Below, piece by piece: positions 1 to 13,900 of a stretch of 64,000 nt of DNA. The notes beneath the pieces were generated by a model, which saw nothing but the letters and a program-made list of their open reading frames with translations, searched no databases and was not told the DNA's origin. How positions within the stretch are numbered: position 1 is the first letter of the stretch; each line of letters opens with the position of its first letter. A program made the position numbers and the translations under genes. This stretch comes from Trichoplax adhaerens (lineage: Eukaryota; Placozoa; Uniplacotomia; Trichoplacea; Trichoplacidae). Location of the stretch: positions 5,111,950 through 5,175,949 of the forward strand of contig NW_002060943.1 in assembly GCF_000150275.1 (NCBI RefSeq), in the 5' to 3' direction.

Positions 1-108
1 ACGTTTAGTTGATATCAGCATATGTATACACTTATGGATTCTATATTCCGTTATCACTGAAAATTCTTAAATCTTTAACCGTAATATATGGATTTTGTTG
101 ATTTTTAG

Positions 109-1424
109 TCCCTCTAGGAGTGTAACAGCTATTAATAACAGAAATGACAAATCTGTATTTGAAAAACCTGCTTTAGATGATCGTAAAGTTAGTCCTGTAG
201 ACGTAAACCCTAACAATTCAGTTATACGAAGAAGTGTACGGGAGAGGCTGGGTTTTTCCTCAAATAAGAATGTTAAAGATACTGACGTTTCTAGTAATAA
301 AAGTATATTTGAAAGACTTGGAAAAGTAGTAGGAGAAGCTGAAGATGTGAACGATAATGAAAACTCGGATAAAGGTGAGGTATTGTGATGTGGCTACACA
401 TTATTTTGTCAATAATTGGAGACTGTCTAACAAAATTTAATTGAGTTTCTGAGAGCAAGGGTTTTTTGGTTGTACTATTGATTAATAATAACGCAACTAT
501 AGCCTTTTAGCTTAAAATTGCATATTTTATTTGTTTTCAGCTACAGAGCGATGTAGATTCTGGCCAATTTGTAAAAACATGGATCAATGCGATTATTTAC
601 ATCCAACAATTCCTTGCAGGTTTATGCTAGCTTATAATTTATTATAAGGACCTATTCAAACCACCATAATGTATGTTACTAATCTAGAAAATTTACATTT
701 TTAATCTAGAAATTTTCCTAGGTGTACATTCGGCAATAAATGTATTTATGTTCATCCTAAATGTAAATATGATGGAAAGTAGGTTTTAATATTTAATAGC
801 AACTTAAGGTCTTTATATATAAACAACTTGTATAAGTTTGCAATTCAAAATTGATATCTTTAACTCCTAAATATTCAGTATTGTGTCATTCTTTATACAG
901 ATGTAATAAGTCTGCCTGTCCTTACGTACATTTCTTACCTCAAATCGTCAGTCCGTTTGGTAATATCATATTCACGTATATCATACAAAAAAACTATTTT
1001 GTATCAATGTTACTGATATTAGAAGTTGTATACTAGTTTTATATTAATGGCCATTTTTTACGGAATAGTTGAGATTAAGCCAGCTGGAGCTAAGACAAGA
1101 TCCACACCTGTAAGTAGTGTATATTTATGAGTGTTGAGACACGATAATCATTATTCATTCTGTAAAGTACTTACATTCTACATTTATAATTGAAAGTCGA
1201 TTGGAAATGCGTCAAAGTATACATGGAGAGCACCATCAGTAAACATACCGTAAGTTTTTATTGTTCTTATGTGGGAAACTCATAGATAAATGCTTTAGAG
1301 TCCTTTTTTATGGGGACTGATTTTATCATAATGTTCGCTTTATTAAAATTTTATCTTTAGTGATAATGCAGCCAAATCCGTCATAAATAAACCCGCAGAC
1401 ACTGAACCACAACTACTTTCTTGA
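109..1424 (+). CDS. ZC3H14: ZC3H14/Nab2-family poly(A)-binding CCCH zinc-finger protein, C-terminal part
   Basis: Coding exons 109-374, 541-619, 710-778, 901-959, 1069-1109, 1197-1249 and 1361-1424 join without a stop into the last 209 residues; the 5' end lies before the window. Three tandem CCCH fingers are visible: CRFWPICKNMDQCDYLH, CRNFPRCTFGNKCIYVH and CKYDGKCNKSACPYVH. Their spacing (Cx5Cx5Cx3H, Cx5Cx5Cx3H, Cx5Cx4Cx3H) is that of ZC3H14 fingers 1-3. The acceptor of the third exon was set at 708-709 because only that choice completes finger 2. The family binds nuclear poly(A) RNA and limits tail length. Upstream of the fingers is a polar linker with repeated RLG motifs (RERLG, FERLG). 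The usual fingers 4 and 5 are absent: after finger 3 the protein runs 60 residues to its stop. An AATAAA signal follows near 1453. Identity is strong; exact orthology is inferred. Confidence 0.85.
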
Positions 1425-3507
1425 AATTTATGATTAAAGTTAGTAATTTATAAATAAAAAATTTATAATAATTCTATATTTTTCACCGTTGCTACCGTTG
1501 AAAATACTGTGTGCAAATTTCGTTATAATGTCAAACCGAAATTTCCAAAAAAATTTGGAATGTCTGTTTCTGGAAAAAACTACACCATCATAGTACTAAG
1601 ATTCGGTATTCCTCAATTATATCGAAAGTAATAGCTTTCGGCAATTAATCGGTAGTATAGCATTACTGCATCCGGGATCATCATGAAGATTATTTCTAAT
1701 ATGCAATTGTAGAACCATAATTATCATTAAAAAGTATAGCTTTTACGTATTGCCACGTAAAAACATAAGATTTTATTATTGAAAAGCATCAAGTGTTTGT
1801 AACATTTTCATATTTGTACCAAACTGTTTAATGTTAGTATACCGTATTTCTGCAGCAATACATGTATGTTGGTCAAGTGATTGATCATAATACCCGGTTA
1901 TCAATTGAAACAATTCAATTTTAATTTAGTATTGGTGATTTATCGAATCCTTTACTTTATAAAAAATCTAAATACATTAACATAGCAGTAGCATGAATCA
2001 TGATAACAATTTTAATTATTCAACTGTTCCGTTGATCACAACTTGTACAAGTGATGAATCTACGTAAGCTGTGCAGTGTACTTATATATAAAGCCTTGTT
2101 TTGTACTTTATGCAATCATAGAAATGCATACATACGAATACATCAACAGCAGAAAATAAACTGTCTTGATATAATACGGCCTAGTCTATCATGTTTCTTG
2201 AAATGCTTTAATTAAATGTAACATTGGGGTCATGGTTGAAACGTACATGTGATACTACGACAATCATCTACCTTAGCTCATTATGGTGTAATAAGCATGC
2301 AAAACTTTTGGGTAATAGGTATTGCACATGTTACTGTGTAGTATTTTATCCCCAATTTTAATTTATTGGAACAAATCTATATTAAGTAATAAAATTACCC
2401 TATCACGTGAGAGAAGTATTTACATGTACACACTGCATACGTAAAGTAGTGTTATACTGGTACACGTACATCGCCGTATTAAGTTTTCTTATTAGCATGA
2501 GATACAGCATGCATTATTCTTTATGCTACACATAGGCCTATTTGTAATTACAAAATTGAATCTTTAAACCTAAGTACTGCACGTACAGTAGTTATAATTT
2601 TTCAAGACTGTAATCAATTTCACTTCCGCGGCACATTCATAATCACTGAAGCATTTACTGCTATTATGTAGTTACAAAACATGATCCATGGTCTTCTATT
2701 AAATGCTACGTATCATTTTATTAAATATATTCGTATAACCATTTGAACAATACGGCACGATGTGATAAAGTCTAGTTATGGCAATCATTTGATGACGTGT
2801 TATAAAATGATATCTGTGACAAAACAGCATAGGAGCATCATAACATTAACAACATTTCATAACGGGCTATACATTTACAAAAAATTATTAATGATAATTA
2901 ATTGTCACGAATAATTATTGAGAACAGGCCGAATACATAATATACCATATAACAATTGATAAGAGATGATTCTAATCTAAGCAGTATTTGATACTGCATA
3001 GAGGACAAAGATAGCAATTAGCAATTCATGAACGTAGTAAGAGTAATTATATGAATAATTAGGTTTCAAATATAGAATATAATATGAGATCCATAGTGAG
3101 AAATTAACTACTTGCAATCATATAATTTGGTGTAGAAATTAGTATTATACATGTATACGGCTTTAAATAACTAGTCTTACAAGACTACTATAGGCTTCAA
3201 AATGATACTTCTGTACATCAGAATAAACAGATGTTGATACAAAAAATAATTAGAATTAATCGAATGCTTTTTCATCAAGATAAACCTTTAGCCAAAGTCA
3301 TATCAACGAACTGTATAAATAAAGCATAAATTGCAACATACCGAGCATCATAGATAAATGCACACCGTAATGAATATAAAGTACAGTCGTGCCGATACTG
3401 CAGTACGAGCACGTTTACTCAATTTGTGGACTATAGTAATAGCTGAGTATTGCTATATCAGCTACAATATATAACATTACCATTCGTAAAGAAAATCTAA
3501 CATCATC
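1425..3507. other. intergenic space between convergent genes
   Basis: About 2.1 kb between the 3' ends of the ZC3H14-like and PAK-like genes. It is very AT-rich. It must hold the two 3' untranslated regions; beyond that I see no coding exon, no RNA gene and no repeat array on either strand. Confidence 0.6.
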
Positions 3508-6438
<2,931 letters not shown>

Positions 6439-6567
6439 TTTGCTTGTTGCTGATAATATTATTGGATAAGTGCATTGAAAATATTGTCCGTTATAGAATT
6501 TTGTGACCGTAATATGAAAACAGTTGTAGCCAATCCCCCAACGTTGGACGTAATATAATAATAACAA

Positions 6568-7308
6568 TCAATTTTATAAAAGTGAATTTTCTAGTTTCTA
6601 TTGGAGTTGACTGTCTCTCAATTTTCTTGCTTTCCAATTTTCTTCACACTCGCCAACTAGATGATGCCAAGGCAAATCGTTTGTCCAAATTGCTCACGGA
6701 TAACGTGGAATCGATGTCGACTAAAAGGCTTTCCTTTGGATGCTCTATCGGTTAGTATCGATTCAAAGATGACACAATAACGATAGTAAGACAAGCAGTT
6801 TGTATTTTTATCTCCTTTCAAGCGTTTACTGGTCAATTTTTACTGTGTTTAAGTACAATCTTGGTGTTGATGGAGTCGACTGTTAGCCGGCCATGACAGT
6901 TTTGGCTCTTTTTTCTTCCTTCTGACTATTCCTCTATATGCTGACGACAACCCGTTGACGGATGGCCTAGAATACCTCTCGCGGCCAGTACTGAATGCGT
7001 CATATTGTCCCAAGCTTGGCATGACTGCGCTTGCCCATTTTACTCTGGCCTACTTGCTGTATCGTGTTTAGAATGGCTCTCAGTGAAAGTTAATTACACT
7101 CGCCTTGGCCACAGTAGCGTCTAACCGCCGAGAGTCGACCTTCTCTGTTGTTTACATGTCATGGTGAAGCTTCCTCTACAGTGCAATGTACTGTATCTTG
7201 GATTGTGCGCGTCAAGTACTGTACTGTACACTGTAGACTGTCCTCAGTTCCATCAGATACAGCCAGACAGAGAGGCGGAAATTGCCGACATCAGACAGCC
7301 TGATAGAG
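6568..7308. other. upstream region of the PAK gene
   Basis: Unassigned DNA, visibly richer in G and C than the surroundings between about 6880 and 7300. It contains a short plus-strand frame at 6661 (separate entry) and a small TACTGTA cluster near 7214-7240. It probably includes the PAK promoter. Nothing else recognisable. Confidence 0.4.
6661..6780 (+). CDS. Possible small first exon or mini-ORF with a CxxC pair (weak)
   Basis: An ATG-initiated frame of 39 codons encodes a basic peptide with a CPNC pair. After codon 30, at 6751, there is a GTTAGT donor-like site, a form used by several proven introns here, so this may be a first coding exon (6661-6750) rather than a complete ORF. It lies head-to-head with the PAK gene, 223 bases from its start codon. 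No downstream exon was found and I recognise no family. It may be chance. Confidence 0.2.
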   Translation: MMPRQIVCPNCSRITWNRCRLKGFPLDALSVSIDSKMTQ

Positions 7309-8095
7309 GTGACATGGGTTAGTAGTACTCTAGTCATCAATCCATCAAAGTCGGTTATTAAAAATGGTGGTCATAGTTTTGTCTGTCTTCTACTGTATAT
7401 ATGTATAGCCTGATATACAGTAGGTAACATGGGCTAGTAGTATTCTAGTCGTCAATCCATCAAAGTCGGTTATTAAAAATGGTGGCCATAGTTTTGTCTG
7501 TCTTCTACTGTATATATGTATAGCCTGATATACAGTAGGTAACATGGGCTAGTAGTATTCTAGTCATCAATCCATCAAAGTCGGTTACTAAAAATGGTGG
7601 TCACAGTTTTGTCTGTCTTCTACTGTATATGTATAGCCTGATATACAGTAGGTAACATGGGCTAGTAGTACTATAGTCATCAATCCATCAAAGTCGGTTA
7701 CTAAAAATGGTGGTCACAGTTTTGTCTGTCTTCTACTGTATAATGTATATGTATGGCCTGATAAACAGTAGGTAACATGGCTAGTAGTATTATAGTCATC
7801 AATCCATCAAAGTCGGTTACTAAAAATGGTGGTCACAGTTTTGTCTGTCTTCTACTGTATAATGTATATGTATGGCCTGATAAACAGTAGGTAACATGGC
7901 TAGTAGTATTATAGTCATCAATCCATCAAAGTCGGTTATTAAAAATGGTGGTCACAGTTTTGTCTGTCTTCTACTGTACTGTACTGTATAAATGTATATG
8001 TATTGATTTATAACCTGATGCAGGTAACATGGGCCGGTAGTACCATAGTCATCAATCCATCAAAGTCGGCTATTAATGGTGGTTCTACTGTATAT
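7309..8095. repeat. Tandem array of about 115-bp units, seven copies
   Basis: Copies begin near 7309, 7423, 7538, 7651, 7771, 7890 and 8023, each with GGTAACATGG (first copy GGTGACATGG) followed by a shared segment containing ATCAATCCATCAAAGTCGG and TTTTGTCTGTCTTCTACTGTA. Spacing grows from 113-115 to 119-133 because of short TGTATA insertions at the unit junction. The last copy is degenerate and truncated. Copies are highly similar, so the array looks young. No protein is encoded. Confidence 0.92.
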
Positions 8096-8640
8096 GGATT
8101 GATTTATATCCAAGGATTCGTAGTTCATTCAAAAATGACTCCTCCAATTCGACCACTCAGTCTATTAGTGGTCTTCATAGTCTTCACCTTAATAAGCAGA
8201 TACCTGAAATTCCATCCTACTCTTGGTGATGGACCAAGAGTCGCGACGGAATTTCCGCCATCTGCTTTCTGATGGTGAAGGCTACACCACTTTTTTAACC
8301 CTAGTGATACTGTCTGATAGTTCAGAATAGACCAGTGCAACTGTACGTATGACGACGTGAGTTATAAAATGGTTCGACCGATCGTCCATGTACAGTATGT
8401 ATCATCGTTTAAGCTATTTACGCTGAGTATCTGAGTAATCGGGGTTATTATGGCTGGGCCTAATGTACAGTACCAGTGACTGAGTGTTTGTGTTAGCAGC
8501 TTTTAAGAAATAAAATTACTCAATACTGCAATAAAAAGTCATAAAAACATCAAGAGCCCATTGCTTAAGGTTGTACCGATCTGTCTGTGTCGAATTGGAG
8601 CCAAATATAAAGTCCATTTCTTCAAAATGGAAAGGTATCA
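8096..8640. other. Spacer between two tandem arrays
   Basis: No gene or repeat recognised. Short overlapping open frames on both strands have no recognisable protein features. Confidence 0.4.
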
Positions 8641-9395
8641 TTGAATTCAGGCAACACTATCGCTGAACATCTTGCAACCATTTTACGGGGCTGTGTATAC
8701 AACACAAAACTACTGTAATTTAGCTGAAATCACTCCACCTCTGTAACACTAGCGCTGAACATATTTCAACCATTTTACGGGGCTGTAAATATACACAAAA
8801 CTACTGTAATTAGCTGAAATCACTACAAGGGCTCTCCTCGCTTCTGTAAAGCACTATAGCTGAACATCTTGCAACCATTTTACAGAGCTCTCCTCGCCTC
8901 TGTCACACTATCGCTGAACATTTTGCAACCATTTTACAGGGCTCTCCTCGCCTCTGTCACACTATCGCTGAGCATCTTGCAACCATTTTATAGGGCTCTC
9001 CTCACCTCTTGTCACACTATCGCTGAACATCTTGCAACCATTTTACAGGGCTCTCCTCACCTCTGTAAAACACTATCGCTGAACATCTTTCCGCCATTTT
9101 ACAGGGCTCTCCTCACCTCTGTACACACTATCGTTGAACATCTTGCAACCATTTTACAGGGCTCTCCTCACCTCTGTAAAACACTATCGCTGAACATCTT
9201 TCAGCCATTTTACAGGGCTCTCCTCACCTCTGTCACACTATCGTTGAACATCTTGCAACCATTTTACAGGGCTCTCCTCACCTCTGTCACACTATCGTTG
9301 AACATCTTGCAACCATTTTACAGGGCTCTCCTCACCTATGTAAAACACTATCGCTGAACATCTTTCAGCCATTTTACTGGGCTCTCCTCGCCTGC
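8641..9395 (+). repeat. Minisatellite with 54-57 bp units
   Basis: About a dozen units share CTGAACATCTTGCAACCATTT and GGGCTCTCCTC. The first units (8641-8870) are longer and diverged; from about 8869 the units are regular, mostly 54 bases with some of 57. Because those lengths are multiples of three, a 162-codon frame stays open at 8869-9357. It encodes only a repeated run based on FYRALLTS and phase-shifted versions. I treat this frame as a by-product of the repeat and not as a gene: no splice context and no stop-free flank. Confidence 0.88.
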
Positions 9396-10226
9396 GTAAT
9401 ACTGGTCGAAAGTTTTCTTGCACAAATCTTCTCTGTACAGTACAGTACTGTGCGATCGGAGTGTACAGTACAATGTACGGTAGAGTGTATCACGGACTTG
9501 TACTGTAAATACAGTACTGTACAGTGTACAGTGTACAGTACTGCATGTCGAGTGGCCGGTAGTACTACCGTACAGTACATTATAGCGTAAGCCGATGCTT
9601 ACGAGAGATCGACTGTTAATGAGAACACGCAAAAAGAAAAGTGCGTCCATCAAATCATGTTAGTAGCTCCTATTCCATCGCATAGTAACAATCGATAGTT
9701 TATAAAGTAGTGGGGATAGCTTGACAAAGTGATTGCTAGCCACTCAAGATCTTTAATTGAAATCAGCGGTAGTGCGTTGTAGCCTTGCAGGAGCGTGAAT
9801 CGTGAAACCGCCCTCCCTCCTTCTAGGGACACTTTGAACGCCAATGATCAGTTCCAATCCAAGGTAGGTGAGGAAACGATATTGAAACGACTTGCTAGAT
9901 GGAGGTACTACTCCATTTGGCATAGCAGCATTTGCAAATGTCATTGCAGTAGTCTTTTAAATGCAATCTCTGCCGATATACTCGTAGCCAGAGCACTCTT
10001 ATTAATAGATCAATAGGAGGCAAACAATACTTTACCTGTACGTAATGACCTTATCCTGTAATGATGGACCAAATTGATCATCATGGAAATCCATGCAGGT
10101 GCATCAATCTACTTACTATCTAGCAATGGATTGATTGTATACATATATATATATATATATATATATAGTACATCATCTCTGTAGACGTATTATAGCAAAA
10201 TGAAGAGGTTACCATTTGTAATGGGT
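9396..10226. other. Intergenic DNA with a TACTGTA palindrome cluster and an AT microsatellite
   Basis: At 9434-9592 there is a dense series of TACTGTA/TACAGTA words that can pair with themselves. An (AT)n run lies at about 10141-10167. No coding exon was recognised. Confidence 0.5.
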
Positions 10227-10500
10227 ACAACATCCAATCATTAGATCTACATATCAATTGCATCCCAATTATAATCATTGTATTGGAGACAACATCCAAT
10301 CAGGAGAGATCGACACATCAATTTTATCCAAATTCGAGTCATTTTACAGCACTTGCATTGGATGCAAACGTCCAATCATTAGATCGACGTATCAATTTCA
10401 TTCAATGGATAGTCATTTTATGGTATTTGCATTCGATATAGCCGTCTAATCATTGCATTCACGCATTCATTTCATCTAAATTATAGTCATTGTACCGTAT
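10227..10500. repeat. Diverged tandem repeat, about 60-80 bp units
   Basis: Three to four degenerate copies share CATCCAATCA, ATCGAC(A/G)(T/C)ATCAATTT and a TAGTCATT stretch. Copies begin near 10227, 10288 and 10361, with a poor last copy near 10440. Strongly diverged, so older than the arrays at 7309 and 8869. Confidence 0.6.
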
Positions 10501-10912
10501 TCAGAGTGATGATGTCTAATGAATGGTAATTAATTAGAATATTGGCAATCTTGGCAAAGTAATTCAATTGCTGACAGCTGTAATCCCAATTCCGAATAGA
10601 TCACCTAAATCGACATAGATCTCGCCAGGGACTACTATCCAATTTTGATCTTATTCTGAAAGAGTAATAGAAAGAGCAATATTGAATAGTAATTTCTGTG
10701 GTATCAATTGTGGTGATGAAGAATAGCGATAAGATTATAATTAAAATCGGCTGAATTTGTTTAGAATCTACTGTTTTGTTTAAAATAAAATGAATTGAAC
10801 GTACGTTGATCATGAAGAATAGACAATAATGATAAACTACTATTACTCACAACTTAGCTACCAAGGAAATATTGATTAAGAAACTTGCTGTCCAAATCAC
10901 AAAGTAGCAAAA

Positions 10913-13900
10913 ATGTGGCATGAGGCACGAAAGCACGAGAAGAAGCTGCGGGGTATGATGGTTGATTGGAAAAAGAGAGCTGAACGAAGAAGACAATATT
11001 ATGAAAGTTTGGTAATATATTGAATTTCCCTTCGCTTGAATCTAAACTTGCATAAAATACTGTCTCACATCTAATTTTCCTCTGCATTCCCACTATTATC
11101 AATCGATATAGAAATGTAGTGGTCAATACGTTGAAAATTAAATTAGCCCAGTGATAGACATTCGTCGATAGTATCTTGTATAATTTTAGATACAATTCGT
11201 ATTCCTATAAACTAGCACTGAAATTATTCTTCCACAGCAAAGTAGCATCGTCGAAAATCAATGCTTGAATACTACTACACTTTCAATTAAAATGCTATCA
11301 ATCGATTGCATCCGATACAAAATTGTAAATCAGCCTATACTTTATTATCAAAGCTTGATTAATTCCATTTGACTGTACGCGTATATCTCTAAGTAATTGG
11401 TTATTAAGTAGATCATGATTTGCTTTTCAATATTGTAGTATTGTAATCACGTACAGAAATTATGCAAATACATTAAATTCTCATGACTATTCTTACTCTT
11501 GCTTAAAGACACGCATACAAGCAATCGACACATGAAGCTGCTGATATTATAATTTATATAACTACCTTCTTTACATCTAAACATCATAAATTTCGTTTTC
11601 TACACTTATCAGGCAAGTGATCCCTTTCAACAACTGCGAATTGTAGGAGTTGCTGCCAAGATACATATAAATGTGGTTGAAAGCTCAGATAGCATGTACG
11701 TATGAGTTAAACTCTTTTTCATAAAATTGACAAAGTTTTACCGTAGATATACAGTACAATCAATTTAGTATTTTTCATAAAGGAAGCTACTTTCTTTCAT
11801 TAGGATGCAATGGCGCGGTCAACCTGATATCCTGATTGACAGGTCAGTTAATAGTATATTATATCACTTTAATAATATTAATAATAGCTTGCATAACGAA
11901 GATTTATTGCTGTAAGATTACAAAAATGCAAAGATATACGCTAAAAGATGCACTTTATTTACTTATAACAGCAAAGTTAACATACATGTATATTCTATTT
12001 TTAGCTGCAATCAAAAAGTATATATTTTTATAATATGTTGATTTTCACATTTTAGGTTTGATGCTAGAGCACACCTGGATTATTTGCCAAATTTTGAATC
12101 TGATAACGAAGATAATAAGCAAACCTACGATGACCTACAACTAAACTACGAAAGATACAAAATTTTAGCAAAGAGCGATTTCCTAGGGGGTAATTCGCAT
12201 CATAATTAAAAAAATTGTTACTAAATAAATTTACTCGAACCATTGCAATATTTTAACAACATTAATAAAATGGCTAAGTGTTTATATGTTAATAAATAAA
12301 ATTACAGTACTAAAAACGCCACAACTTGCATATTATCTCTCCTACGGCATAACACATTTTGAAAATTTTTAATTCTATACTTGTGAGATTTCCTTTTCTC
12401 CTTTGATAACTTACTTCTGTAACTGTAGTCTCGGAAGACATGGTGTTACAACAAATTGAGTTGGAAGAAGATATACCTTTATCTGTAAGGAAAGTTTCTG
12501 CAGCAAGTGAAGCAGAAAAGGAAAAGTAATGCAATAATGCTATTATCATACAAAAAGTGGAAGTATACTCACTCGGTGGTTTTTAGCATGTTTATACTTT
12601 ATACCAAAATTATATCGATTTGCCATAACGGTACTGATGTATTTACTGTCATCTTTTATAGATTATCTGAGAAAGCTGCTACTATTAATTATCAGTATGC
12701 TGAGAAGGCTGACGAAAATACAAAAAATAGTGATATTGATGATATTGATGAAGATGAATTTCTTCTTCAACCTTCGTCTGGTAATCTACTATTACGAACT
12801 AAATAACTAACTTACTGTATCTTTTCTAAGAATGCCTTATTCTCGGCACTTTCTTAATATGCTAAACAGAAGGTAACGTTGATCCCGATCAATTGAATGA
12901 AGGGCAGGTACGTTAAATAGGATTTAAAATGGTACAAAGAAGTAATATGAATAAATATAGTACATGTACAGTGATTTAATGATGATCTACAGGATATTTT
13001 ATACATTATAAATATTGCGTATTATGTTGCAGCGAGATAAATTAAATCTAGCGGCTAGCTCATACGGAATTGGTTCGGGCACATTTTGCAGGTAACTTGA
13101 TACTGTTCACTTGATTACTTTTGAAAGCGATATTGTATGATGATATACATACGTATGTATCTACTCTTGTATATAAATGTATAACATTTTATGAGCAAGT
13201 TAAAGATTTAAAATTCTATCTAGATTTATTAGAGAAGACATTCTTGATTTGACAGCTCGTGATAAAGCTCAGAAGGAGGAGGCTGAACGTTTAGTAAAAT
13301 ATGTACGTACAATATTGCCATTGGACATTTATAAATTCATAGCTAGCCTAATAACTTTATAACGATAATGTGATTATGAATGTAAACTCAAGGGTCGAAG
13401 AGCAATTAGACATGATCATCTAGGGCGAAGTGAATCGAATTTACGCCAGGCACACTCGCCGCCTAGGTAATCTTTTTTAATCTTATTTTCTACCTACTGA
13501 TGTAATACCGCTTAACAAATAATAATAATAGTAATTTCGCATTACGCATAGTTATGCTCGTCGTTCAAGCCCAACGTACGAACCATACAAAAGGTTTGAA
13601 TTGCTGTTCCTACCATTCCAATAGTTATTATTTTAGTACTTCTTAAGGCAGGAATAATGAAAGATACCTTACATATTTTACACGTGCTTGTAGATCCGTA
13701 TCTGGTTCGGAATCTTCCGAAGGATCAGGGGACGAAATTAAATTTATAACTGAATTCTCTTCTGCTGGTGCTACCAAAGCCGATGGAAATAAAAAATCTG
13801 CAAACTGTCGTGAACAGTTGAGCAGCTCTTCTCGACATCGGTTGGTAACTTTGAATATTGTAACTGTTGCCTTCGAAGACGTTGCCGTAACAACTGCTTT

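Noticed and set aside
722-778. Splice acceptor at 720-721 for the third ZC3H14 exon
   Set aside because: It also keeps the frame but removes four residues from finger 2; the acceptor at 708-709 restores the full Cx5Cx5Cx3H pattern.
10141-10167. AT run as a possible regulatory element
   Set aside because: A simple dinucleotide microsatellite, common in AT-rich genomes.
10854-11195. 113-codon minus frame
   Set aside because: It covers the first CLASRP exon in antisense and continues into its first intron; the sense exon is certain.
11836-12033. 65-codon hydrophobic plus frame that could be a membrane peptide
   Set aside because: It lies inside the CLASRP intron between 11843 and 12055 and has no independent support.
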